In this document: positions 44,472 to 52,511 of the stretch, one piece after another
Layout of the letters: each line of letters opens with the position of its first letter
Numbering within the stretch: the stretch's first letter is position 1
NCBI RefSeq assembly: GCF_013620795.1
Contig: NZ_LGLW01000001.1
Location: 434,001 to 498,000, forward strand
DNA length: 64,000 nucleotides
Origin: Pseudomonas sp. Q2-TVG4-2
GTDB taxonomy: Bacteria; Pseudomonadota; Gammaproteobacteria; Pseudomonadales; Pseudomonadaceae
Reading direction: 5' to 3'
Made by a program: the position numbers and the translations under genes
Notes under the pieces: generated by a model
What the model was told of the DNA's origin: nothing
Seen by the model: the letters and a program-made list of their open reading frames with translations, nothing else
Database searches by the model: none

Positions 44472-44706
44472 GGCAGACCTATAGTTTTTATTGGCGCTTC
44501 ACCGGCCTGAAGCCGGATGCCGACATCAGGCCGACATGAACCCGGATATTGCTCGGGGATGGACCAGGGTGATGATATCGCGCCACCAGTGGAAATTCGA
44601 TTACCGTTCCGCATTTAATCAGGCATATCGGCGAGCTGAGCTTGAACCTGTGGCGAAATGCATCGCTTTGATGCAAAGTTTGCGGCTTTCCCATGTGAGC
44701 CCGAAC
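44472..44706. other. Intergenic region with two small dyads
   Basis: The gap between the divergent erdR-like and DMT genes has GGCCTGA/TCAGGCC (44504-44510 and 44526-44532) and TGCATC/GATGCA (44659-44664 and 44670-44675). Either could be an operator. The frame of the downstream gene is open through it but lacks homology. Confidence 0.4.
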
Positions 44707-45630
44707 ATGCGTAACCAAGCCCTCCGCGCCGATTTTCTAATGCTCATTACGGCCATGATCTGGGGAAGCGCGTTTGTCGCTCAGCGAGTCGGGATGGATA
44801 ACATCGGCCCGTTCCTCTTCACCGGCCTGCGCTTCGCATTGGGTGCGATCGTGCTGCTGCCGCTGGTCCTGTACCAAGGCCGCGGTGCGGCCCGACATGA
44901 GCCTTTCCTGCAGCGAGGCTTGCTGCTCGGAGGCCTCAGCATGGGGCTTGCGCTGACCTTAGGCATTAACCTCCAACAGGTCGGCCTCCTTTTCACCAGC
45001 GTGACCAATTCCGGATTCATCACAGGCCTTTACGTGATAGTGGTGCCCTTGCTTGGGTTGATTATCGGCCAGAAAACCGGAATGGGCACTTGGCTGGGTG
45101 CGATTCTGGCGGTGTTTGGTATGGCCCTCCTCAGCATCGGCGAGAATTTTCAGGTTGCCTCCGGAGATTGGATACAGCTGGCCGGCGCCTTCGTATGGGG
45201 CGTGCATGTATTGCTGGTGAGCTTCTTCGTTGGCCGCCACGACGCGATTCGCCTGGCGTTTCTGCAGTTCGTCACCTGTGCGGTGGTTAGCCTGGTGCTG
45301 GCGGGCCTGTTCGAGGAAGCCAGTCTGAACAGTATCTGGCTGGCGGCTCCGGCATTGATCTATGGGGGTATGTTCGCGGTTGGCGTGGGCTATACCTTGC
45401 AGGTCGTTGCGCAGAAGCATGCGATCGCCTCCCATGCGGCGATCATCCTCTCGCTCGAAGCGGTATTTGCCGCCATTGCCGGTGCACTGTTTCTCGATGA
45501 AAGCCTCAGCCTGCGCGGCTACTTTGGTTGCGCGCTGATGTTCGTCGGCATGCTCGCCGCGCAGCTCTGGCCACGCAGGACACCGCCAGTAATAGCCGGC
45601 GCCGAAATTCGGCAAACGGCCACCCATTGA
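44707..45630 (+). CDS. DMT/EamA-family transporter
   Basis: 307 residues from the ATG at 44707, ten predicted helices in two EamA repeats (about 10-135 and 150-285). First helix holds FLMLITAMIWGSAFVAQRVG, second repeat QLAGAFVWGVHVLLVSFFVG. The ATG has only a weak SD, so an upstream in-frame ATG at 44671 is possible. Exports small metabolites or amino acids in other members; substrate unknown. Confidence 0.85.
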   Translation: MRNQALRADFLMLITAMIWGSAFVAQRVGMDNIGPFLFTGLRFALGAIVLLPLVLYQGRGAARHEPFLQRGLLLGGLSMGLALTLGINLQQVGLLFTSVTNSGFITGLYVIVVPLLGLIIGQKTGMGTWLGAILAVFGMALLSIGENFQVASGDWIQLAGAFVWGVHVLLVSFFVGRHDAIRLAFLQFVTCAVVSLVLAGLFEEASLNSIWLAAPALIYGGMFAVGVGYTLQVVAQKHAIASHAAIILSLEAVFAAIAGALFLDESLSLRGYFGCALMFVGMLAAQLWPRRTPPVIAGAEIRQTATH

Positions 45631-45644
45631 CCGACCCTGCTCGG

Positions 45645-46361
45645 TTAGCGGCGACCGTACGCCGCTAGCGCGCGGTGGGTAGCGTCTTCTGGATCCGGCG
45701 CGCGGTGGTGTTTAGCTGCCAGGTAGTGATCGGTGAATGCGTCGAGCCAAGTATCCAGCGCCCCCGCCGCCTGATCATCGCCTGCCAGCCCCAGGCACAG
45801 CGCAGCGACCTCGGCGGTGCATAGATGCTCGCTACGCGACGAGCGGCGCAGGCGGTAGCGTGACAACACCTCGGCATGCAGGCTCAGCACCGGTAGGTGA
45901 TTCAGATAAGGGCTCTTGCGAAACATCTTCCGCGCTTCGGTCCAGGTCGCATCGAGCAGTACGAACAGTGGGCGCTTGCCAACAACCGCCTCGACCCCGG
46001 ACACCACCCGGGCTGGCTCAGCATACTCACCGGGAAACACCACAAACGGCTGATATCGAGGATCAGCAAGCAGATTCAGCAAGGCGGGATCCACGCCCGT
46101 CCGCTGCCAAGTGAAAGCGTAAGTGTCAGTCACGACGTCGGCGATCAACCATCCGGTGTTGCTCGGTTTCAACGGCTCGATATCATGCATGATCAGGCAC
46201 ACCGCGCTGTTCGCCGGCACGCGCGGAAGCCAACCACATAGACAGTGGCTGGTCGTGATGCGGCAGCGAACGCAGCGGGGTGTACGCGAACCCCTCGCGA
46301 TAAAAGGCTTGGCGCTACGGGCCAGGCGCGCCTCGCGCAAACGGGCTACGGCATGTGGCAT
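45645..46361 (-). CDS. DTW-domain tRNA-uridine aminocarboxypropyltransferase
   Basis: 238 residues. Zinc-type Cys motif CVRCRITTSHCLCGWLP (about 30-46) and the DTW-class catalytic motif here as DATWTEARKM. Family members (TapT/YfiP) add the acp group from SAM to U47 of some tRNAs. Convergent with the DMT gene, 14 bp apart. Confidence 0.85.
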   Translation of the reverse strand: MPHAVARLREARLARSAKPFIARGSRTPRCVRCRITTSHCLCGWLPRVPANSAVCLIMHDIEPLKPSNTGWLIADVVTDTYAFTWQRTGVDPALLNLLADPRYQPFVVFPGEYAEPARVVSGVEAVVGKRPLFVLLDATWTEARKMFRKSPYLNHLPVLSLHAEVLSRYRLRRSSRSEHLCTAEVAALCLGLAGDDQAAGALDTWLDAFTDHYLAAKHHRAPDPEDATHRALAAYGRR

Positions 46362-46479
46362 GAGGATTTCGACCGATTCAGGTGGGGCGGCAGTTTACCA
46401 GCCCGGCTGTAAACCATGGCCGCCGCTGAACCGTGCAGACGGACACCGGTCGAACGACGGCAGTCACCAGGAGATCACC

Positions 46480-46872
46480 ATGTACCGTCTGACCACTCTA
46501 TTCACACTCTGCCTCGCCTTGCCCTTCGCCCATACCGCTTCGGCACAGGATCAAGCGCTCGGCCAGCTGCTTGAGAAGGTTGCCCGCGAAAGCAGCGTAG
46601 GCACCCCGCGCGCAATTAATTCCGACCTCCTAGACGAAGGCTACAGCGTCGACGGCAACGAGCTGGTCAACCACCTGAGCGTCCAGCCCCGTCATGCCGC
46701 GCAGATGCGCGACAACCCACAACAGGTTCGCACCCAGTTGGCTGCGAGTGTTTGCAATAACGAAGGCCTGCGTCAGTTGATGAACCAGGGAGCGGTGTTG
46801 CGCTTCGAGTTCAACGAATATCAAAGCAAGAAGCCGATCACCACCGAGCGGTATCGCTCCAGCGATTGCTGA
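46480..46872 (+). CDS. Small secreted protein, PA3611-like
   Basis: 130 residues from the ATG at 46480, with a good SD (CAGGAG). Signal peptide MYRLTTLFTLCLALPFAHTA, cleaved near ASA. Mature part has two Cys (in VCNNEG and the last residue) that may form a disulfide. By recall it resembles PA3611, a quorum-sensing-regulated periplasmic/secreted protein of unknown function in the same neighbourhood. The longer open frame upstream to 46123 overlaps the DTW gene and is not used. Confidence 0.75.
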   Translation: MYRLTTLFTLCLALPFAHTASAQDQALGQLLEKVARESSVGTPRAINSDLLDEGYSVDGNELVNHLSVQPRHAAQMRDNPQQVRTQLAASVCNNEGLRQLMNQGAVLRFEFNEYQSKKPITTERYRSSDC

Positions 46873-47489
46873 ACCTAGCTAGCCAACGGCAGCAGCAGTG
46901 CTGCCCGCGACGGATCCTTCTAGCGCAACACGCGTGGGGGCCCCTTGCCTGCCACCGCAGCCGCCTCGTCAGGCTTGAAGCGCGCCGCTCGCGGCAGGTC
47001 GAGCAACCGCGCGCACGGCGCGAGCATATTGGCCCAAGAGGTCCGATGGCGACTGCATCCCGCTTTCACCCAGGTGCCACCGCGATTGCGATAGCCCAGG
47101 ACCGAGTTGCGCCGCACGTCCGGCAAGATAAGCCAAAGGTGGCCGCGCGCTACCTCCGCCGCATGTGTATGAGCACATGCGCGTTTCCATATCCTCCGGA
47201 AATAGCCGCTCGGCCGCGCCGATTGGCGGGCGAATATTCCTGAACCAGGCGACCGGATCGCCCTCTGATTGCATAGCTAGACGCTAACCGCCGGACCGAC
47301 AGATCTGCTTACTTAACAGAACGCCGGCCCGGATCTACTAGGCGCAGGGACGGCATTCCCGCCTGCGCAATGGGCTACTGTTAGGCTTGTAGGGCTCGTC
47401 CTGAAAACAGTTCGCACCAGGCCCAGCAAGAACGATACGCAAGTCGGCGCCGAGCAACACTTCAGGTTCCAATACAAGGGAGATGTTGT
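46873..47489. other. 617-bp region without a confident gene
   Basis: Short open frames exist on both strands (for example 46969-47274 minus) but none shows recognisable motifs. It holds a GCATGTG/CACATGC hairpin (47161-47180), a larger GCGCAGGGA/TCCCGCCTGCGC inverted repeat (47342-47368), and the GGGA ribosome binding site of the next gene. Could be a remnant of a lost gene; nothing further is supported. Confidence 0.5.
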
Positions 47490-48563
47490 ATGCCTTTCGA
47501 ACCGGATGATTATCTGTCGCGACATTTCAAGACCAGCGGCACTGAGCTGTCCAAAAAAATTGATGAGCTCGTGGCGCTAGCCGTCCCACCCACTAGCCAG
47601 AATCTGCCGTTGTATAGGGAAATGCTTGTCACCGTCCTGCGCATGGCGCAGGCCGACCGGAGCCGCTGGGATGCGAAGATTCTGCTGCAGACGATGCGGG
47701 AGATGGAGCATGCCTTCAGCCGGCTCGACCAGTTCAAGCGCCGCCGCAAGGTCACTGTCTTCGGTTCGGCCCGAACGCCTATCGAACACCCGCTTTACGC
47801 ACTTGCGCGCGAGCTCGGAGAAACACTGGCCCGTTATGATCTGATGGTCATCACTGGCGCTGGCGGCGGCATCATGGCAGCCGCGCACGAAGGTGCCGGT
47901 ACGGACAATAGCCTCGGACTGAACATCACTCTGCCCTTCGAGCAGCATGCCAATCCCACCGTGGACGGTACCGACCACCTTTTGTCGTTTCACTTCTTCT
48001 TTGTCCGCAAGCTATTCTTCATCAAAGAAGCCGACGCACTGGTGCTTTGCCCGGGCGGTTTCGGCACCTTGGATGAGACGCTGGAGGTACTGACGCTGAT
48101 ACAGACGGGAAAAAGTCCGCTGGTGCCGATCGTGCTGCTGGATGAGCCCAACGGCTCGTTCTGGAAAGACGCGCTAAGTTTTATGCGTCGCCAGCTGGAG
48201 GGTAATCGTTACATTCTGCCGACAGACATGCGCCTGATGCGACTGGTAGACAATGCCGAGGATGCTGCTGCTGAAATCGACAATTTCTACAGCAACTTCC
48301 ATTCAAGCCGATGGCTAAAAGATCGCTTCGTCATGCGCATGAACCATGGCCTGACAGACGACGCTCTTGCTTATCTGAATAACGAGTTTTCCGATCTGTG
48401 TGTGAAAGGCCGTTTCGAACAACAAGCCTGCTGCGAAATGGAACTTGACGAACCGGAACTGCAAGCGCTACCCCGGCTTAGCTTCGTTTTCAACGGCCGT
48501 GACCATGGGCGTCTGCGCGAGCTGACCGACTTCATCAACGCTAAATGCAACTGGCGACCCTAA
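47490..48563 (+). CDS. LOG-family protein (TIGR00730-like nucleotide hydrolase)
   Basis: 357 residues. Rossmann-like core with the diagnostic PGGFGTLDETLEVLTLIQTG (residues about 189-208), following VFGSARTP and ITGAGGGIMAAAHEGA. Longer than minimal LOG proteins because of about 80 residues at each end. Proteins of this family cleave nucleoside monophosphates (cytokinin-activating LOG, or PpnN-like). Good SD (AAGGGAG) eight bases before the ATG. Confidence 0.85.
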   Translation: MPFEPDDYLSRHFKTSGTELSKKIDELVALAVPPTSQNLPLYREMLVTVLRMAQADRSRWDAKILLQTMREMEHAFSRLDQFKRRRKVTVFGSARTPIEHPLYALARELGETLARYDLMVITGAGGGIMAAAHEGAGTDNSLGLNITLPFEQHANPTVDGTDHLLSFHFFFVRKLFFIKEADALVLCPGGFGTLDETLEVLTLIQTGKSPLVPIVLLDEPNGSFWKDALSFMRRQLEGNRYILPTDMRLMRLVDNAEDAAAEIDNFYSNFHSSRWLKDRFVMRMNHGLTDDALAYLNNEFSDLCVKGRFEQQACCEMELDEPELQALPRLSFVFNGRDHGRLRELTDFINAKCNWRP

Positions 48564-48605
48564 AGAGATCAAATGAGGAGCTAGGTAGAATTGCGTCTGC
48601 GACGG

Positions 48606-49067
48606 TTAATCGAACGACCCGCCTCGCAATAGCCTTCCGATCATTTCCAGCGAATAGCCTCGGTAACTCAGAAAACGGCCCTGACGGGCCTTTTCTCGCT
48701 GGTCGCCCGGCAACTCTCCGAACTTACGCAGCCATACCTCGTGGAGTTGCGCATTCCAATCAAAACCACTGTCGCGCAAGGTTTGCTCAATAGCCTCACG
48801 GGGCAACCCCCGTTGAGCCAGCTCCTCACGGATTCGCAACGGGCCGTAGCCCGCATTGGCGCGCATACGTACGAAGCTCTCCAGATAGCGGGCTTCGCTG
48901 AGAAGCCCCTCCTCGGCCAGACGATCCAGTGCCGGCTCGATCAACTCAGTAGGCGCACCGCGCGAGCGCAACTTACGGCTCAGCTCCATGCGCCCGTGCT
49001 CGCGACGGGCCAGAAGATCCATGGCTGCCCGCCGCACGGAGGCGGGGTTATCGAGCACAACCGGCAT
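48606..49067 (-). CDS. recX: Regulatory protein RecX
   Basis: Binds RecA filaments and inhibits them. 153 residues, three-helix repeats; family stretches [17 protein letters not shown] and [14 protein letters not shown]. Starts five bases after the recA stop, so cotranscribed from the SOS-controlled recA promoter. Confidence 0.96.
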   Translation of the reverse strand: MPVVLDNPASVRRAAMDLLARREHGRMELSRKLRSRGAPTELIEPALDRLAEEGLLSEARYLESFVRMRANAGYGPLRIREELAQRGLPREAIEQTLRDSGFDWNAQLHEVWLRKFGELPGDQREKARQGRFLSYRGYSLEMIGRLLRGGSFD

Positions 49068-49072
49068 ATGAA

Positions 49073-50116
49073 TCAGAGATCGGCTTCGACCAGGTCTGCA
49101 GCAACCGGGTTGGCCTTGGTGCTCGGCGCAACCACCAGCAGCTTGTCGCGGATCTGCTGTTCAATCTCGCGGCCAATTTCCGGGTTCTCTTCCAGATATT
49201 TAGCGGCATTGGCCTTGCCCTGACCGATCTTGCTGCCCTTATAGGCATACCAGGCGCCGGATTTCTCGACCAATCCCTGCTGCACACCGAGGTCGATAAC
49301 CTCGCCATTGCGGTAGATGCCCTTGCCATAGAGGATCTGGAATTCGGCCTGGCGGAACGGCGGCGCTACCTTGTTTTTGACGACCTTGACGCGGGTTTCG
49401 CTGCCGACCACTTCGTCGCCTTCCTTCACCGCACCGGTACGGCGGATGTCGAGACGAACCGAGGCGTAGAATTTCAACGCGTTACCGCCAGTGGTAGTTT
49501 CGGGGCTACCGAACATCACGCCGATTTTCATACGGATCTGGTTGATGAAGATCACCAGGCAGTTGGCGTTCTTGATGTTGCCGGTGATCTTGCGCAGCGC
49601 CTGGGACATCAGGCGAGCCTGCAGACCCACATGGGTATCACCCATTTCGCCTTCGATTTCAGCCTTGGGCACCAGCGCGGCCACAGAGTCGACAATGATC
49701 ACGTCGACCGCATTGGAACGCACCAGCATGTCGGTGATTTCCAATGCCTGCTCACCGGTATCGGGCTGCGAAACCAGCAGGTCGTCAACGTTGACGCCGA
49801 GCTTGCCCGCGTAATCGGGATCCAGGGCATGCTCGGCATCGACGAAGGCGCAGGTGGCGCCCATCTTCTGTGCTTCTGCAATAACCGACAGTGTCAGCGT
49901 GGTCTTACCTGAGGACTCTGGACCATAGATCTCGACGATCCGGCCTTTTGGCAAACCACCGATGCCCAACGCGATATCCAAGCCCAGCGAGCCGGTGGAG
50001 ATGGAGGGAATCGCCTGGCGATCGTGATCGCCCATGCGCATGACCGCGCCTTTACCGAACTGCTTTTCGATCTGGCCCAAGGCGGCAGTCAAGGCGCGCT
50101 TCTTGTTCTCGTCCAT
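49073..50116 (-). CDS. recA: Recombinase A
   Basis: Strand exchange and SOS coprotease. Start at 50116 ([20 protein letters not shown]); the frame opens upstream to 50152 without homology. Walker [10 protein letters not shown], Walker [14 protein letters not shown]-binding loop region [20 protein letters not shown]. 347 residues. Confidence 0.99.
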   Translation of the reverse strand: MDENKKRALTAALGQIEKQFGKGAVMRMGDHDRQAIPSISTGSLGLDIALGIGGLPKGRIVEIYGPESSGKTTLTLSVIAEAQKMGATCAFVDAEHALDPDYAGKLGVNVDDLLVSQPDTGEQALEITDMLVRSNAVDVIIVDSVAALVPKAEIEGEMGDTHVGLQARLMSQALRKITGNIKNANCLVIFINQIRMKIGVMFGSPETTTGGNALKFYASVRLDIRRTGAVKEGDEVVGSETRVKVVKNKVAPPFRQAEFQILYGKGIYRNGEVIDLGVQQGLVEKSGAWYAYKGSKIGQGKANAAKYLEENPEIGREIEQQIRDKLLVVAPSTKANPVAADLVEADL

Positions 50117-50160
50117 TACAATCCTCACTTGATCAAGAGGGCCAGAGGCCACAACAACAA

Positions 50161-50176
50161 CTGTATAAGTAGACAG
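50161..50176. promoter_or_regulatory. LexA (SOS) box and promoter of recA
   Basis: CTGTATAAGTAGACAG fits CTG-N10-CAG. On the minus strand it overlaps a -10-like TACTTA (50171-50166) that is 16 bp from a -35 TTGCCT (50193-50188), a typical repressor-over-promoter layout 45 bp before recA. Confidence 0.9.
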
Positions 50177-50203
50177 TATTAGAGCATAGGCAAAATGAAG
50201 CGC

Positions 50204-50701
50204 CTAGCCCTGAATTGGATTTTCTCCCGCCGCGAGCCGGATCAATCCGACGAGCGCCGCCTCTACGCTCTGCTCGCGTACGGCCTGTCGATCGCCGTCG
50301 AATTGAAAGCGCTGGGTCACGATCTTCTCGTCAACCGTCCAGGCCAGCCATACGGTGCCAACCGGCTTATCTGGCGATCCGCCACCCGGCCCGGCAATGC
50401 CGCTGACCGCCACACCATAACGCGCCCCACTGGCCCGCTGCGCGCCACGTACCATTGCCTCGACCACTTCGCGACTGACGGCGCCGACCTGGCTGAACAG
50501 GCCAGCCGGCACATCCAGCAGATGAGTTTTTTGCGCATTTGAATAGGTCACGAAGCCCGCCTCGAACCAGGCCGAACTGCCGGCAATGCGGGTAATGGCT
50601 TCGGCGATCCCGCCGCCGGTGCAGGATTCGGCAGTGGTGACCAGGGCGCCCTGCCGTTGCAAGGCATCGCCCAGTTGCGAGGCGAGATCGGTGAGCGTCA
50701 T
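50204..50701 (-). CDS. pncC: Nicotinamide-nucleotide amidase (CinA C-terminal domain)
   Basis: Hydrolyses NMN to nicotinate mononucleotide in NAD recycling. 165 residues consisting only of the CinA C-terminal domain; family motifs TTAESCTGGGIAEAIT and VSGIAGPGGGSPDKPVGTVW. Sits directly upstream of recA as usual in Pseudomonas. Confidence 0.95.
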   Translation of the reverse strand: MTLTDLASQLGDALQRQGALVTTAESCTGGGIAEAITRIAGSSAWFEAGFVTYSNAQKTHLLDVPAGLFSQVGAVSREVVEAMVRGAQRASGARYGVAVSGIAGPGGGSPDKPVGTVWLAWTVDEKIVTQRFQFDGDRQAVREQSVEAALVGLIRLAAGENPIQG

Positions 50702-50750
50702 CGAATGATCCGGTTAATAGAAAGACAGCGGATACCCTACACCAGCCTGT

Positions 50751-50786
50751 CCGGTACTTCAGCCCGTCGCATTGCCGAAGTACCGG
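50751..50786. repeat. Perfect 10-bp inverted repeat before pncC
   Basis: CCGGTACTTC (50751-50760) and GAAGTACCGG (50777-50786) are exact reverse complements separated by 16 bp, in the 116 bp between the acyltransferase and pncC. No T run follows, so it looks more like an operator or mRNA 3' hairpin than a terminator. Confidence 0.7.
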
Positions 50787-50817
50787 AGCGGGCGAACCGA
50801 AGCGGCGGCGACGACGG

Positions 50818-51930
50818 TCATGTCCCCGGCTGCGCCGGTCCGGCCAGATCGCTGTCACGGCGCCTTCCCAGACGGCCGACTGCCCTATCGCCATAGACCT
50901 GGATCGGATCGGAAAGGTTTTTCTTGATGAAGAAGGCGAACAGCGTGACGACCGACAGCATGATGCCGATGTACACCGGGCCAGGAATATCCAGCGTCGA
51001 TGGATGAAATCGCAGACGCGCGGCGATGGCAAATACCGACGGGTGGGTCAGGAAGATGATGTACCCAACGCCTCCGATGGGTGCAAGCCAACGTAGCCCG
51101 CCTCCCGTCATTCGCGTCGCCGCCAGAAATATCGCGGCCCCCAGGCTGTAGCTCACGAAGTAGCGGTACCAGGTTTCACCCAGCCCGGTGTCACGGGAAT
51201 AGGCCAACAGGCAGACCGGCAGCAGGAACGCATAGAACAGCCCGACCGCAGCCCAGGCGTAGCCTCCGGTATCGAGTGCACGCCCGTTATCGGTCCTTTT
51301 CCACAGTGCTCCGAGAAAGCACACGCTCACCATCAGCGGCAGCGCCACCGGTAATTTTATTTCCAGGCTGTAGCGCAGGTAGGCGAGCAGCAGCGCAAAG
51401 CCGTACTGCAGGACTAGAATAAGCAGATCCCATCGCACTGAATCGCCACGCTTCAAGATAAACAACACCAGGCAGAGCGCGTAGAAGGTGATCTCGATCT
51501 GGAGCGTCCAATACAGGCCGAGCACATTTTCAACCAGGAAGAAGCCCTGCAACATCGTCGCGTTGACGGCGACGACCAGCACAGAGAACAGCCGCGCAGG
51601 ATCATCCCAGGGAAACATCACACCAAGCAGCAGTGACAGCCAGTACAAGGGAAACAGGCGAAAGAAGCGCTGATACACGAACGCCGCCACCGGCCGCTCG
51701 AAGGTGCGTCGATTTCTATGCAAGCCGGAGACGATGAAATAACCACTCAGGGCGAACAGCACCAGCACGCTGACCTTGCCGACATCCAGCACCGCCTTGG
51801 TGGTCAAAAAAAGGTAGCCAGTCATCTCGTCGAAAGCACCGTCATGCTTCATCTTGGCGATCAGATGAGAATAGGCGACGCACAACGCCGCCGCGCCGCG
51901 CAGGGCGTCGAGTCCATATAGTCGGGGCAT
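50818..51930 (-). CDS. Acyltransferase family 3 (OafA/YrhL-like) membrane protein
   Basis: 370 residues from the ATG at 51930 (MPRLYGLDALRGAAALCVAY); the frame opens at 51984. About ten hydrophobic helices; the LDALRG start with the invariant His in AYSHLIAK is the AT3 signature. These enzymes O-acetylate lipopolysaccharide, peptidoglycan or exopolysaccharide. Its place between pncC and mutS is not shared with P. aeruginosa as I recall it, so it may be an accessory insertion. Confidence 0.85.
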   Translation of the reverse strand: MPRLYGLDALRGAAALCVAYSHLIAKMKHDGAFDEMTGYLFLTTKAVLDVGKVSVLVLFALSGYFIVSGLHRNRRTFERPVAAFVYQRFFRLFPLYWLSLLLGVMFPWDDPARLFSVLVVAVNATMLQGFFLVENVLGLYWTLQIEITFYALCLVLFILKRGDSVRWDLLILVLQYGFALLLAYLRYSLEIKLPVALPLMVSVCFLGALWKRTDNGRALDTGGYAWAAVGLFYAFLLPVCLLAYSRDTGLGETWYRYFVSYSLGAAIFLAATRMTGGGLRWLAPIGGVGYIIFLTHPSVFAIAARLRFHPSTLDIPGPVYIGIMLSVVTLFAFFIKKNLSDPIQVYGDRAVGRLGRRRDSDLAGPAQPGT

Positions 51931-51947
51931 GTCTGCTGCACTCGCCG

Positions 51948-52178
51948 ATGGGGGAAAGGGTAAGCTCGCCAGGAACCGGCGCACGGGGAAACGCTAGCGT
52001 TCGCCCGTCAAAGGGGCCAGCGCGCTGGATAGAATTGAGACGTCATGCCCAGACGGGCAGGTATCGCATTCGTGAGCCGATGCCTTGGGTACGGCGAGGC
52101 GAAAAGCCCGGGTATGCTACCGCGGCAGCCGCCAAGGGGCGGCTGCACAGCTTAGAAGACGTATACGAGGCCGTATAA
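51948..52178 (+). CDS. Possible small protein (doubtful)
   Basis: 76 codons. The second half, from about residue 26, reads like a small soluble domain (ARWIELRRHAQTGRYRIREP, then YATAAAAKGRLHSLEDVYEAV) and ends cleanly, but I do not recognise a family and no SD is evident at 51948. Could start internally. Also spans the hairpin at 52125-52146. Confidence 0.25.
   Translation: MGERVSSPGTGARGNASVRPSKGPARWIELRRHAQTGRYRIREPMPWVRRGEKPGYATAAAAKGRLHSLEDVYEAV
52125..52146. repeat. Perfect 9-bp stem-loop upstream of mutS
   Basis: GCAGCCGCC (52125-52133), AAGG loop, GGCGGCTGC (52138-52146). No T run follows, so not an intrinsic terminator. REP-like shape but no second copy was seen in this window. Confidence 0.7.
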
Positions 52179-52511
52179 ATCCGGAAAGACGCCGAGTCAC
52201 CATTGGGCGACTGGTTCGGCTCTTTTCTAGCCAAAGGTTATCGGCGGCATCGGCTCGTTTGTCAAGGCGCTCGTCTCGCGTGCCATCACTCCTGGCAGCC
52301 CAGAGAAAGCCGACCCGAACCGGGTGCGAAGCCGGTCCGCCTACCAAGCGCGCCCGCCTGCTGAGCAGTGCAGCCGCGTGTTAACCTTGTGGGCTTTCAG
52401 CGGGATCCGTTACTCGTCCGGCGATTCTGCTCCACCGAGCCGCACCAGATAGACAATGCCACGCTCCGGCTCTCCGCCCCACCGAAACAGTCGAATAGCC
52501 CTAAGTTACTG

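Larger units (their letters stand above)
51931..52511. other. Upstream region of mutS
   Basis: About 580 bp with no confident gene. It has a strong hairpin at 52125-52146 and a possible small coding frame at 51948-52178, listed separately. The long open frame that runs into mutS from 52368 (GTG start) shows no homology and has no ribosome binding site I trust. Confidence 0.5.

Noticed and set aside
52368..52511. N-terminal extension of mutS from a GTG start at 52368
   Set aside because: Upstream residues lack homology and the ATG at 52512 gives the expected start.
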